From Defluviimonas sp. SAOS-178_SWC (GTDB taxonomy: Bacteria > Pseudomonadota > Alphaproteobacteria > Rhodobacterales > Rhodobacteraceae): a stretch of 64,000 nucleotides of DNA. Positions 1 through 9,147 of the stretch are shown here, piece after piece. The number at the start of each line of letters is the position of its first letter. The first letter of the stretch is position 1. Under the pieces are notes generated by a model that saw nothing but the letters and a program-made list of their open reading frames with translations, was not told where the DNA came from and searched no databases. The stretch lies in contig NZ_CP156081.1 of NCBI RefSeq assembly GCF_039830135.1, positions 3,148,001 through 3,212,000 on the forward strand, given 5' to 3'. The position numbers and the translations under genes were made by a program.

Positions 1-93
1 GACGGCGGGCGCGAAGAAGATGACCGGGTTGACCGGCTGTTGCGTGCGAAGAAATTCGGACGGATTCGTCCAGATAGTCTTGGAAAGCCCCAT
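1..93 (-). CDS. N-terminal part of a probable type III PLP-dependent decarboxylase (cut by window edge)
   Basis: An open frame runs from an ATG at 93 off the left edge, giving 31 residues that begin MGLSKTIWTNPSEFLR and continue with VNPVIFFAP. An AGGAG sits about nine bases before the ATG, so the start is credible. The opening resembles, from memory, alphaproteobacterial ornithine/lysine decarboxylase-like enzymes of the alanine-racemase fold. The divergent Lrp/AsnC gene next door fits an amino-acid enzyme. Only the extreme N-terminus is visible and no catalytic residue lies in it, so the family is tentative. Confidence 0.4.
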   Translation of the reverse strand, partial: MGLSKTIWTNPSEFLRTQQPVNPVIFFAPAV

Positions 94-280
94 CGGCCTG
101 CTCCTGCCAACAGAGCGCAGCCACCTCTTGCCCCGGCTTGACGGGTCGGGAGACGCTTGCGCGTTTCAACCAACCAGGCCAGGTGCGTATGAGCCGCCCT
201 TTTCCTGTACGAAGTGTCGGGGATATGAGGCACAAACTGACCGATAAAAAGAGTAGATTTGCGGCGTGCGGTCGTTAATA

Positions 281-294
281 TGACGAAAACGTCA
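281..294. promoter_or_regulatory. Palindrome TGACG-aaaa-CGTCA, candidate Lrp-family operator
   Basis: A perfect 5+5 inverted repeat with a four-base spacer lies in the divergent region between the decarboxylase-like gene (start 93) and the Lrp/AsnC gene (start 317), only 23 bases before the latter. Position and symmetry fit autoregulation by the adjacent regulator. That link is inference. Confidence 0.35.
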
Positions 295-316
295 GTCAAA
301 TCGCCGGTGTTGCAGA

Positions 317-748
317 ATGGACGATCTCGACCGCTCGATCCTGGGCTTCCTGGGCTCGGATGCCCGCATCTCGGTGGCGACTCTCGCCCGGCGCCTGAAG
401 GTGGCGCGCTCGACGATTCAGGCGCGGCTCGAGCGGCTCGAGTCGTCCGGCGTGATCGCCGGCTACACCGTAAAGCTGGGCGAGGCGGCGCGACAGAACC
501 GGATTCGGGCGACCGTGCTTCTCACGATCGAACCCCGCGCCCAGGCCAATGTGCTGACCCGGCTGCGGGCGATCCCCGAGGTGGAGCGGATCCACACGAC
601 CTCGGGCCGGGTGGACTTTCTCCTTCAGGTCGCCGCGTCCTCGACGGCGGCGCTTGACGACGTGCTCGACCAGATCGGCGAGATGACCGGGGTGAAAAGC
701 TCCGAAAGCCTGATTCACCTCTCGACCAAGCTCGACCGCGCGGTCTGA
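317..748 (+). CDS. Lrp/AsnC family transcriptional regulator
   Basis: This 143-residue protein has the standard layout: an N-terminal winged helix-turn-helix (about residues 1-55, starting LDRSILGFL and including ARRLKVARSTIQARLERLE) and a C-terminal RAM ligand-binding domain. Lrp-type proteins bind DNA as dimers or octamers and respond to amino acids. It is divergent from the decarboxylase-like gene at 1-93 and probably controls it. The Shine-Dalgarno before this ATG is weak, but the helix-turn-helix begins directly after it, so the start is well placed. Confidence 0.88.
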   Translation: MDDLDRSILGFLGSDARISVATLARRLKVARSTIQARLERLESSGVIAGYTVKLGEAARQNRIRATVLLTIEPRAQANVLTRLRAIPEVERIHTTSGRVDFLLQVAASSTAALDDVLDQIGEMTGVKSSESLIHLSTKLDRAV

Positions 749-885
749 GGTTTCGGCCACCGCCTGAAGCCCCGTTCAAACCTGCTTTATCGGCGCGGCC
801 TTCCCCCTTGCCGTAAGCCCCCTCCGGGGCGCAGGCTGGCGCAGGGCCGGCCCAACCTAGCCGGCACCGGAATGGAGGAACGATC

Positions 886-1641
886 ATGGCGAAGACCCGC
901 AAAGGCACCCCCTGCTGGTACGAGTTGGCGACAACGGACCCCACCGGCGCGGCCGCGTTCTACGGCCATGTCCTCGGCTGGACGACAGCCGATGCCGGCA
1001 TGCCCGGCTTCGACTACCGTCTCGCCTCGTCGGGCGATGACATGGTCGCCGGGATCACGCCAGGATCGCCCCCGGCCTGGATCTTCTATGTGACCGTCAC
1101 CGATTGCGGCAAGGCGGCGAAGGCCGTGGTCAAGGCCGGCGGCGCGATCCTCAACGGCCCGATGGAGGTTCCCGGCACCGGCACCGTCGCGATCCTCGCC
1201 GACCCGCAGGGCGCCCGGTTCGGCATCCTCGCGCCCCTTGACGACGCCGGCCGCGCCTTCGACCAGAAGCAGGCGGGCCACGGCAACTGGCATGAACTGA
1301 TGACCTCGGACCCTGCGGCGGCGATGGCGTTCTACGGCAAGGAATTCGGCTGGAAGCCGAGCCGCAGCATGGATATGGGCGCGATGGGAAGCTACGACAT
1401 CTTCAATCACGCCAAGGCCGATATCGGCGGCATGATGCGGCAGGCGCCCGGCATGCCGGGCCCCGGCCATCCGTTCTGGGTCCCCTATTTCGGCTGCGAT
1501 TCCGTCGAGGCGGCGATGGCCCGCGTCACCGCCGGCGGCGGCCGGGTGTTCATGGGCCCGCAGGAGGTGCCCGGCGGCGCCGTCATCATGGTCGGCCAGG
1601 ATCCGCTGGGCGCCATCTTCGCCCTCGTCGGCCCGAGGTGA
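886..1641 (+). CDS. VOC family (glyoxalase/bleomycin resistance fold) protein, two domains
   Basis: The 251-residue protein is two VOC modules in tandem. The first covers about residues 1-120 (GTPCWYELATTDP then AAAFYGHVLGW). The second starts near 130 (GNWHELMTSDPAAAMAFYGKEFGW). Each repeats the beta-alpha-beta pattern with ADPQGARFGIL and QDPLGAIFALVG closing strands. VOC proteins are metal-dependent lyases, dioxygenases or binding proteins, and the substrate cannot be read here. A GGAGGAA precedes the ATG. Nothing nearby fixes the pathway. Confidence 0.85.
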   Translation: MAKTRKGTPCWYELATTDPTGAAAFYGHVLGWTTADAGMPGFDYRLASSGDDMVAGITPGSPPAWIFYVTVTDCGKAAKAVVKAGGAILNGPMEVPGTGTVAILADPQGARFGILAPLDDAGRAFDQKQAGHGNWHELMTSDPAAAMAFYGKEFGWKPSRSMDMGAMGSYDIFNHAKADIGGMMRQAPGMPGPGHPFWVPYFGCDSVEAAMARVTAGGGRVFMGPQEVPGGAVIMVGQDPLGAIFALVGPR

Positions 1642-1705
1642 CACGGCGCTTGCCAAGGCCCTGAAAATCCGCTCCCCTTGCCGCGCACGCACCAGGAGGA
1701 AGGCG

Positions 1706-2323
1706 ATGGAGAAGGTCAGCTTCACCCAGATGAAGGATGGCACGAGAGAAGAGTACGAATTCCTCACCGCGCACGAGATCGACTACACCAAGGGCACGGC
1801 AGACCGGCTGCTGACGGCGCTCGTCGACCTCGACAAGGGGCTCTCGGGCTACCAGATCACCCGCCTTGGCCATTCGGTGCAATCCGCCACCCGCGCCTGG
1901 CGCGACGGGGCCGACATCGACTGGATCGTGGCGGCGCTTCTCCACGACATCGGCGACATCTACGCGCCCTACAACCACGACGAATACGCCGCGACGATCC
2001 TGAAACCCTTCGTGCGCGAGCAGTGCACCTGGTGCGTCCAGACCCACGGCGATTTCCAGATGCTCTACTACGGCCACCACCTGCAAGGCTTCGACCAGCA
2101 CAAGCGCGAACGCCACCGGGGCACCCCCTATTTCGACGACTGCGCCGAATTCTGCGAACGCTGGGACCAGGCGTCTTTCGATCCGGATTACGACACGCTG
2201 CCGATCGACTTCTTCGCCCCCATGGTGCGCGAGGTCTTCGCCCGCAAGCCCTACCATCCGGCCGTAATCCGACCCGGTGAACGGGAACCGCTGACAGATG
2301 CGACGGTGGCGGCGACCCGCTGA
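1706..2323 (+). CDS. HD-domain protein of the PhnZ/myo-inositol-oxygenase-like type
   Basis: This 205-residue all-helical protein carries an HD metal site, His80-Asp81 in ALLHDIGDIY, preceded by His56 in the helix starting ITRLGHSVQS. HDIGD followed by a tyrosine and a later YYGHH resembles mixed-valent diiron HD oxygenases such as PhnZ more than plain HD phosphohydrolases. A strong AGGAGGAAGG lies before the ATG. No phosphonate genes are visible, so the substrate is unknown and ordinary phosphohydrolase activity stays possible. Confidence 0.72.
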   Translation: MEKVSFTQMKDGTREEYEFLTAHEIDYTKGTADRLLTALVDLDKGLSGYQITRLGHSVQSATRAWRDGADIDWIVAALLHDIGDIYAPYNHDEYAATILKPFVREQCTWCVQTHGDFQMLYYGHHLQGFDQHKRERHRGTPYFDDCAEFCERWDQASFDPDYDTLPIDFFAPMVREVFARKPYHPAVIRPGEREPLTDATVAATR

Positions 2324-2463
2324 CCCACCTTCGTGCAGCATGCCGCGGCCAGACTGGCTTATCCATCGGCGCCCAGGGCGCGCTGAGCGGCGCACGATGC
2401 CGATCTTCGGCCGCGCCGCCACGAAAGACTCGCTTCAAGACCGATTCTGACGATCGTCAATCG

Positions 2464-3075
2464 TCAGAACAACATCTGAATGTTCTTCGAACTGATCAGG
2501 TTTGCGTATTTCTGCTCCATGTCGAAGAGGTTTGCATCGTGGGGAGCCTGCGCACGGTCACCGACGCAATCCGATATGACCGTCGGACGGAAGTTGCCGC
2601 TGATGGCGTCCACAACCGTTGCTCTGACACATCCGCTGGTGGTTGCGCCGACGACGGCAACGGCGTCGACGTTCCTACTGCGCAAAACCGATCCAAGGTT
2701 CGTGTCAAAGAAGGCGGATGGCTGGGTCTTGCATAGTACGTATTCTCCGCTCCTCGGCCGCAGGATATCAATGACGTGGCTTGCCGGATTGCGCTCCGTC
2801 AACTCCCGCAGGCGGGGTGCTTTCTCGCACCAGATTCCTACGTCAGACCCATCCTCCGCATAGACAATGCGCGTAAAGACGACCGGCAGACCGCGCTCTC
2901 TGAATGCCGAAAGGACGCTCACACTGGCCCTTGCCGCTTCGAGACAGTTCCCGCCCCCGAAAATCTCAGGGTCGATGAAGCCGTTTACGAAATCGACCAC
3001 GATCAACGCCGTCCGGTTGCCTTTTTCAACCGCGCCGCCCAGTTGCTGTTTTCGGTAGATGTCTATCTGGCTCAT
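2464..3075 (-). CDS. Isochorismatase-like cysteine hydrolase (N-carbamoylsarcosine amidase type)
   Basis: The 203-residue protein has the family's catalytic triad in order: Asp28 (ALIVVDFVNGF), Lys116 (CKTQPSAFF) and Cys149 (VVGATTSGCVRATVVDA). The cis-peptide segment before the cysteine and the GCVRAT helix are typical of N-carbamoylsarcosine amidohydrolase and nicotinamidase relatives. Such enzymes hydrolyse amides or ureido groups in the cytoplasm. It is convergent with the HD gene and divergent from the permease at 3334. It is less GC-rich than its neighbours, which hints at separate acquisition. The substrate is not determined. Confidence 0.85.
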   Translation of the reverse strand: MSQIDIYRKQQLGGAVEKGNRTALIVVDFVNGFIDPEIFGGGNCLEAARASVSVLSAFRERGLPVVFTRIVYAEDGSDVGIWCEKAPRLRELTERNPASHVIDILRPRSGEYVLCKTQPSAFFDTNLGSVLRSRNVDAVAVVGATTSGCVRATVVDAISGNFRPTVISDCVGDRAQAPHDANLFDMEQKYANLISSKNIQMLF

Positions 3076-3333
3076 TGGGACGCGCCCTGTGCATTGTCAC
3101 AAGGGACAGTAGCACGATCTGGTCGGAATCGCAGGTTCGTTCCGCCAAGCAACCGTTCATCGACAATACTCCAAGGCCGGTTCCCGGATTTCGCCGCGCA
3201 CACCGCTGCCGGTTCCCGCCTGAAGAACCACAGCCCCCCGCAATGCCGGGGCCGGGCAGAGCGACCGGGCATCCGGCGCTTGCCTTCGGCGGGACAATCG
3301 TCTCCCCTTCCGGGGACCCGACCGGAGCGCCCG

Positions 3334-4536
3334 ATGCTCGACGCCCTCATCCTTCTCGCCGGCCTCGCCGCCGCCGCGCTCCTGCTCTGGCCGCCCCTGG
3401 CCCGGTCACCACTCTGGCGGGCGACGATCACGCCGTTGGCCTCGATCATCGGCTCGGGCTTTCTCGTCCTCGGCCCGGTGCTTGAGCACAGCTACGGCTA
3501 CTACGCCCCCCTCGTCATGGCCGCCCTCTGCGCCGCCGCCTACGCCTTCGGGAATGCGATCCGCTACAACATCACGCTGCGGATGGACCGTGACCACGAC
3601 CGTTCAGCCACCGAGGAATGGCTGGAAAAGGTCGCCTCCTGGGCGCTCGCCTTCGCCTATGTGATCTCGGTCGCCTACTATCTCAACCTCTTCGGCGCCT
3701 TCGCCGTCGACCTCACGCCCTTCGACAGCGACGCCAGCGGCCGCACCGTCACCACCGCCGTCTTCGCGCTAATCCTCCTCACCGGCTGGACCAAGGGGTT
3801 TCACGCGCTCGAACGGATGGAGCAGGTCTCGGTCGGCGTCAAGCTCGCCATCATCGCCGCGATGATCGCGGGGCTCGCCTTCTATTTCGAGGGCAAGCTC
3901 AATGACGGCGGCCTGATCTTCGACCCGCCGACGCTCACCGGCTGGCCGGCCCTCACGCTCGCCTTCGGCCTTATCGTGACGGTGCAGGGGTTCGAGACGG
4001 CGCGCTATCTCGGCGCCGATTACGACGCGAAGACCCGGCGCCGCGCGATGCGCATCGCGCAATGGCTCTCGACCGCGATCTACATGGCCTATATCGGGCT
4101 CATCGCCTTTCTCTTCGCACCGGGCGAGGCGGAACTTTCGGAAACCGCGATCATCGACATGATGAGGATCGTCGCCCCGGTCCTGCCCGGCCTCCTCGTC
4201 GCCGCGGCCCTAGCCGCGCAGTTCTCGGCCGCCGTGGCGGATACCGGCGGCGCGGGCGGGCTTGTCGCGGAGCTGACCCGAGGCAGGGTCGGTGTGCGCA
4301 AGGCCTACGCCGTCCTCGTCGGGGCGGGCGTGGCGCTGACCTGGGTCAGCGACATCTTCGCGATCATCGCCTATGCCTCGCGCGCCTTCGCGCTCTACTA
4401 CGCGCTCCAGGCCGCCATCGCCGCCACCGGCGCCTGGCGCCATGAAGGCTCACGCCTGCGCGCGGCCCTCTACGCGCTCCTCGCGCTCTTCGGTCTTGTC
4501 GTCGCGGTCTTCGGCACCCCCGCCGAAGGCACCTAA
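3334..4536 (+). CDS. Polytopic inner-membrane permease-like protein
   Basis: Taking the ATG at 3334 (GGAG eight bases upstream) gives 400 residues with about 10-12 hydrophobic segments. The frame stays open back to 2776, but that part overlaps the antisense hydrolase and has no membrane character. Features include ASIIGSGFLVLGP near the start, a charged loop RMDRDHDRSATEEW and a helix with FETARYLGADYD. The layout recalls APC-superfamily amino acid or sodium symporters, though no diagnostic motif is certain. Its stop overlaps the 3' end of zntB on the other strand by four bases. Confidence 0.65.
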   Translation: MLDALILLAGLAAAALLLWPPLARSPLWRATITPLASIIGSGFLVLGPVLEHSYGYYAPLVMAALCAAAYAFGNAIRYNITLRMDRDHDRSATEEWLEKVASWALAFAYVISVAYYLNLFGAFAVDLTPFDSDASGRTVTTAVFALILLTGWTKGFHALERMEQVSVGVKLAIIAAMIAGLAFYFEGKLNDGGLIFDPPTLTGWPALTLAFGLIVTVQGFETARYLGADYDAKTRRRAMRIAQWLSTAIYMAYIGLIAFLFAPGEAELSETAIIDMMRIVAPVLPGLLVAAALAAQFSAAVADTGGAGGLVAELTRGRVGVRKAYAVLVGAGVALTWVSDIFAIIAYASRAFALYYALQAAIAATGAWRHEGSRLRAALYALLALFGLVVAVFGTPAEGT

Positions 4537-5504
4537 CCCAAAAGCTTCAGCTTGCGAAACAGCCAGATCTGGAAGACGCAGATCGCCAGCAGCAGCCCGC
4601 AGACCGCCCAGAAGGCCCAGCGCACCCCTTCCCCCGGAATCCCGCCGACATTGATCCCCAAAAGCCCGGTCACCAGCCCCAGAGGCAGGAAGATCGCCGC
4701 CACGACCGACAGGACCAGCATCTGGCGGTTCATCGCCTCGGCGCGGAAATCGACGATCTGGTCGCGCACCACCTGCGACCGGTCGCGGATCGCCTCCAGC
4801 TCCTCGGCGAGCCGCGTCACCCGCTCCGTCGCCTCGCGCACCCGGCTGCGGTCGCGCTGGCCGAGCCAGTCGAGATCCTCGATCTCCAGCGTCGAGAGCG
4901 CGTCGCGCTGGGGAAACATGAACCGGCGCAGCACCGACGATACCCTCCGGATATCGGCCAGCTCGCTCCGCAATTCCGGCGGCGCCTCCGTCGTCACCTG
5001 GTCCTCCAGATCGTCCAGCCGCTCGTTCAGCCGCGCCACCACCGGCTCCGCCCGGTCGGCGAGCCTCAGCGCGATCCGCGCGATCAGGTCGCCCGGTGTC
5101 GTTGGCCCGTGGCCGTTTCGAAGCCCCTCCATCACGTCGTCGAGTGCGGAAAGCGGCCGGCGATGCGACGACACGACCCGCCCCGGCATCACGCAAAGCC
5201 TGAGCGACACCATGTCCTCGGGCTCCGCGCCGGGGTTGAGGTTCACACCGCGCAGGTTGATCAGCGCCATCTCGCCGTGGACCGTGCAGCGCGGCCGCGT
5301 CTCGTCGGCCGTCAGCGCCTCGCGCGCGATGGGGTCGAGCGTCGCGCGCTCCAGCCACGCGATCCCCGCCGCGCTGGAGAAATCGACGTTGATCCAGACG
5401 AAACCGCCCGCCCCCGCGGCCTCCGCCGAGGCTTCGGCGGGTTCCGCATGCCCGCTGCCATCCATCGCGAATGCCGTCACGTCCGCCATGCCGATCCCTT
5501 TCAC
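4533..5504 (-). CDS. zntB: Zinc transporter ZntB-like, CorA family
   Basis: This 323-residue protein has a large soluble cytoplasmic N-terminal region, a long stalk helix rich in Glu/Arg, and two C-terminal transmembrane segments split by the signature loop. Where classic CorA has GMN the loop here reads GLLGINVGGIPG, the variant seen in ZntB. FVWINVDF and SSHRRPLSALDDV also match ZntB. The family moves divalent cations, chiefly zinc, across the inner membrane as pentamers. A start five codons later (MADVTAF) is equally plausible. Ion choice is inferred from family alone. Confidence 0.85.
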   Translation of the reverse strand: MKGIGMADVTAFAMDGSGHAEPAEASAEAAGAGGFVWINVDFSSAAGIAWLERATLDPIAREALTADETRPRCTVHGEMALINLRGVNLNPGAEPEDMVSLRLCVMPGRVVSSHRRPLSALDDVMEGLRNGHGPTTPGDLIARIALRLADRAEPVVARLNERLDDLEDQVTTEAPPELRSELADIRRVSSVLRRFMFPQRDALSTLEIEDLDWLGQRDRSRVREATERVTRLAEELEAIRDRSQVVRDQIVDFRAEAMNRQMLVLSVVAAIFLPLGLVTGLLGINVGGIPGEGVRWAFWAVCGLLLAICVFQIWLFRKLKLLG

Positions 5505-5621
5505 CGCACCTGCCTGCGGGGGACAGAGTGCGCGGGCCGCGCGGCATTGTCACGCCCTTCCCGCAGCGCGCCCCTTCCCCTCCGCCCGGCCATTCGCTAA
5601 GGGAAACCGACAAAAGGACGG

Positions 5622-8600
5622 ATGCCCGAGATGCCGATGGAAAAGACCTTCAACGCCGCCGAGGCCGAGACCCGCCTCTACGCCGCCTGGGAAAAGGCCG
5701 GCACCTTCAGGGCCGGTGCCAACGCCAGGCCGGGGGCGGAGACCTTCTGCATCATGATCCCGCCGCCGAACGTGACGGGCTCGCTCCACATGGGCCACGC
5801 CTTCAACAACACGCTGCAGGATATCCTCGTCCGCTGGCACCGGATGCGGGGTTTCGACACGCTCTGGCAGCCGGGGCAGGACCATGCCGGCATCGCCACC
5901 CAGATGGTCGTGGAGCGCGAGCTTGCCAAGACCAACCGCCGGCGGACGGACATGACGCGCGAAGATTTCACCGCGCTCGTCTGGGAGCAGAAGCAGAAAT
6001 CCGGCAATACGATCATCGACCAGCTGAAGCGCCTCGGCGCCTCCTGCGACTGGTCCCGCAACGCCTTCACCATGTCCGGCGCCAGAAACGCGCCCGACGG
6101 CGAAGAGGGCAATTTCCACGACGCGGTCATCAAGGTCTTCGTCGACCTCTACAACAAAGGCTGCATCTATCGCGGCAAGCGGCTGGTGAACTGGGACCCG
6201 CATTTCGAGACCGCGATCTCCGACCTCGAGGTCGAGCAGATCGAGGTGCAGGGCCAGATGTGGCACTTCAAATACCCGCTCGCGGGCGGCGAGACCTATG
6301 AGTATGTGGAGAAGGACGAGGACGGCAACATCACCTTGCGTGAGACGCGCGACTACATCTCCATCGCCACGACCCGGCCCGAGACGATGCTCGGCGACGG
6401 CGCGGTGGCGGTGCATCCCTCGGACGAACGCTACGCGCCCATCGTCGGCAAGCTCTGCGAGATTCCGGTGGGCCCCAAGGAACACCGCCGCCTGATCCCG
6501 ATCATCACCGACGAATACCCCGATCCGCATTTCGGTTCGGGCGCGGTCAAGATCACCGGCGCGCATGATTTCAACGACTACGCGGTCGCCAAGCGCGGCA
6601 ACATCCCCTGCTACCGGCTGATGGACACCAAGGCCCATATGCGGGCCGACGGCGCCCCCTATTCGGAGGCCGCCGCCATCGCCATGGCCGTCGCCAAGGG
6701 CGAAAAGACCCTGACCGAGGCCGAGGTGGACGCGATCAACCTCGTCCCCGACGACCTGCGCGGACTGGACCGCTACGAGGCCCGCAAGCGCGTCATCGAG
6801 CAGATCAATGCCGAGGGGCTGGCCGTCACGATGCTGCACAAGAGCATCGACAAGGAAACCGGCGCCGAACATCTCGAACGCCTGCCCTTGGTCGAGCAGA
6901 ACAAGATGATGCAGCCGCATGGCGACCGCTCGAAGGTGGTCATCGAACCGATGCTGACCGACCAGTGGTTCGTCGATACCGCGAAGATCGTGGAACCCGC
7001 GCTGCAAGCCGTGCGCGACGGCATGGCGGCGCAAGAGGCCGGAACCTTCGACGAAAAGGCCGGCTACACCCGCATCCTGCCCGAACGCGACGCCAAGACC
7101 TATTTCCACTGGCTGGAAAACATCGAGCCCTGGTGCATCTCCCGCCAGCTCTGGTGGGGGCACCAGATTCCGGTGTGGTATGGGCCGCCTTTGAAAGACC
7201 TCGGATCAGAGGGCGAAGAGCCGTGCGGCTTCTGCGCCTCAACCGAAGCTGAGGCTAAGAAACAGGCTCAGTCGTTCTATAGCGAGAAGCTTGGTCGCGA
7301 CATCCGCGTTTACCTCGCCAAAGAGCGCATCGAAGGTGCTGGCCGTGAAAGCTACGGCGTCGGCACCGAAAACGACATTGTCACGAATGTCCTCCTAGTT
7401 CGCGACCCCGACGTCCTCGACACCTGGTTCTCCTCCGGCCTCTGGCCCATCGGCACGCTCGGCTGGCCCGAGGAGACGGAGGAACTGAAGAAATACTTCC
7501 CGACCGATGTCCTCGTCACCGGCTTCGACATCATCTTCTTCTGGGTCGCCCGGATGATGATGATGCAGCTCGCCGTCGTCGATCAGGTCCCCTTCCACAC
7601 CGTCTATGTCCACGCCCTCGTCCGCGACGAGAAGGGCAAGAAGATGTCGAAGAGCTTGGGCAACGTCCTCGACCCCTTGGACCTCATCGCCGATTTCGGC
7701 GCCGACGCGGTGCGCTTCACCCTGACCGCGATGGCCGCGATGGGCCGCGACCTCAAGCTCTCCAAGGACCGCATCGCCGGCTACCGGAACTTCACCACGA
7801 AGATCTGGAACGCCACCCGCTTCGCCGAAATGAACGGGTGCTTGCGTCGTGACGCTGTAGCTACGGAAAACCTACGCGAAACCGACGCCAAACATACGGT
7901 CAACCGCTGGATCATCGGAGAGACCGCCCGCGCCCGCATGGCGGTCGACGAGGCGCTCACCAACTACCGCTTCAACGACGCCGCGAACACGCTTTACGCC
8001 TTCGTCTGGGGCAAGGTCTGCGACTGGTATGTCGAATTCGCCAAACCCCTGATGGACGGCGAGCACGCAGGCGAAACCCGGGCCACGATGGCCTGGGTCC
8101 TCGACCAGTGCTACACCCTCCTCCACCCGATCATGCCCTTTATTACCGAGGAATTATGGGCACTTACGGGCAAGCGCGCCAAAATGCTCGTCCACGCCGA
8201 CTGGCCGACCTACGGGGCGGAACTGATCGACGAGGCCGCCGACCGCGAGATGAACTGGGTGATCTCCCTCATCGAGGAAATCCGCTCCGCCCGCGCCCAG
8301 ATGCACGTCCCGGCGGGCCTCAAGCTCCCCATCGTGATGACCGCGATGGACGAGCGCGGCCGCAAGGCCTGGGCCGAGAACGAACCCATGATCACCCGCC
8401 TCGGCCGCCTCGACGGCATGACGGAGGGCACGGCCCCCAAAGGCGCGATCACCGTCGCCGTCGAAGGCGGCAGCTTCGCCATCCCGCTGGAGGGCGTGAT
8501 CGACATCGCCGAGGAAAAGGCCCGCCTTTCCAAGGCCTTGGAGAAACTCGAAAAGGACCTGAACGGGCTCAAAGGCCGCCTCGCCAACCCCAAATTCGTC

Positions 8601-8711
8601 GAAAGCGCGCCCGAGGAGATCGTCGAGGAAACCCGCGAAAAGCTGGACCTCGGCGCGGAAGAGGCGGCGAAACTGAAGACCGCCCTGAAACGCCTCTCCG
8701 ACATCGGCTGA
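5622..8711 (+). CDS. valS: Valine--tRNA ligase
   Basis: This class I aminoacyl-tRNA synthetase of 1029 residues charges tRNA-Val. The HIGH motif appears as HMGH at residues 56-59 after [14 protein letters not shown] occurs near residues 674-678 in [11 protein letters not shown]. The CP1 editing domain, the [10 protein letters not shown] block and a C-terminal coiled coil (about residues 965-1025) are present. Between QIPVWYGP and DVLDTWFSS there is a roughly 65-residue linker whose codons are less GC-rich than the rest, and another such patch lies at about 7838-7900. The frame is unbroken. Confidence 0.97.
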   Translation: MPEMPMEKTFNAAEAETRLYAAWEKAGTFRAGANARPGAETFCIMIPPPNVTGSLHMGHAFNNTLQDILVRWHRMRGFDTLWQPGQDHAGIATQMVVERELAKTNRRRTDMTREDFTALVWEQKQKSGNTIIDQLKRLGASCDWSRNAFTMSGARNAPDGEEGNFHDAVIKVFVDLYNKGCIYRGKRLVNWDPHFETAISDLEVEQIEVQGQMWHFKYPLAGGETYEYVEKDEDGNITLRETRDYISIATTRPETMLGDGAVAVHPSDERYAPIVGKLCEIPVGPKEHRRLIPIITDEYPDPHFGSGAVKITGAHDFNDYAVAKRGNIPCYRLMDTKAHMRADGAPYSEAAAIAMAVAKGEKTLTEAEVDAINLVPDDLRGLDRYEARKRVIEQINAEGLAVTMLHKSIDKETGAEHLERLPLVEQNKMMQPHGDRSKVVIEPMLTDQWFVDTAKIVEPALQAVRDGMAAQEAGTFDEKAGYTRILPERDAKTYFHWLENIEPWCISRQLWWGHQIPVWYGPPLKDLGSEGEEPCGFCASTEAEAKKQAQSFYSEKLGRDIRVYLAKERIEGAGRESYGVGTENDIVTNVLLVRDPDVLDTWFSSGLWPIGTLGWPEETEELKKYFPTDVLVTGFDIIFFWVARMMMMQLAVVDQVPFHTVYVHALVRDEKGKKMSKSLGNVLDPLDLIADFGADAVRFTLTAMAAMGRDLKLSKDRIAGYRNFTTKIWNATRFAEMNGCLRRDAVATENLRETDAKHTVNRWIIGETARARMAVDEALTNYRFNDAANTLYAFVWGKVCDWYVEFAKPLMDGEHAGETRATMAWVLDQCYTLLHPIMPFITEELWALTGKRAKMLVHADWPTYGAELIDEAADREMNWVISLIEEIRSARAQMHVPAGLKLPIVMTAMDERGRKAWAENEPMITRLGRLDGMTEGTAPKGAITVAVEGGSFAIPLEGVIDIAEEKARLSKALEKLEKDLNGLKGRLANPKFVESAPEEIVEETREKLDLGAEEAAKLKTALKRLSDIG

Positions 8712-8733
8712 GCTTCATCTTGCCGGAAATATC

Positions 8734-8760
8734 CCGGGGGTCAGGGGGCTGCGCCCCCGG
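8734..8760. repeat. GC hairpin GGGGGC-TGC-GCCCCC between valS and the DUF1992 gene
   Basis: A perfect 6+6 inverted repeat with a three-base loop (arms 8744-8749 and 8753-8758) lies 33 bases after the valS stop. Flanking CCGGG and CCCGG extend the pairing imperfectly. There is no T-tract, so it is not a classic intrinsic terminator. It may stabilise the valS mRNA end or be a small dispersed palindrome. Confidence 0.5.
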
Positions 8761-8808
8761 CCTTTCCCGTGGCGAAGACCTCCCCTATATTTCCGGTGGA
8801 GGTAGCGC

Positions 8809-9144
8809 ATGGCCAGTTGGATCGACCGCATCGCCGAACGCCGCATGCTCAAGGCCCGGGCCGAGGGCAAGCTGCAAGGCCTGACCGGCGAGGGTAAGCC
8901 CCTCCCCGACCGCGCCGGCGACATCTTCACAGATCCCGGAGAGGCGATCGGTTTCCGCGTCATGGCCGAAGCCGGCGTCCTGCCCGAAGAGATCACCCTG
9001 AAAAAGCAGATCGCCGTGGCGAAAGAGATCTATGCCAAGGCCGGGACGGACGACGCCCGCAAGGCCGCGATGGCCGAGATCGCCCGCCTCGAACTGCGCC
9101 GCGGCATCGCCGAGGATGCGCGCCGCAAGTTCCTGAGATCCTGA
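8809..9144 (+). CDS. DUF1992 (DnaJ-C28-like) domain protein
   Basis: This 111-residue charged helical protein matches the DUF1992 pattern: WIDRIAERRMLKA, GEGKPLPDRAGD, a central GFRVMAEAGVLPEEITLKKQI, and a basic tail. The domain is also found in eukaryotic DNAJC28; its role is undefined. A GGAGG sits eight bases before the ATG. The stop lies three bases from the stop of the convergent MFS gene. Confidence 0.85.
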   Translation: MASWIDRIAERRMLKARAEGKLQGLTGEGKPLPDRAGDIFTDPGEAIGFRVMAEAGVLPEEITLKKQIAVAKEIYAKAGTDDARKAAMAEIARLELRRGIAEDARRKFLRS

Positions 9145-9147
9145 ACC

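Noticed and set aside
2776..3333. N-terminal extension of the permease frame by 186 codons
   Set aside because: The added part overlaps the antisense cysteine hydrolase, has no membrane segments and contains the better start with a ribosome site at 3334.
5550..7163. A 537-codon minus-strand frame
   Set aside because: It is the antisense shadow of valS and has no recognisable domain.
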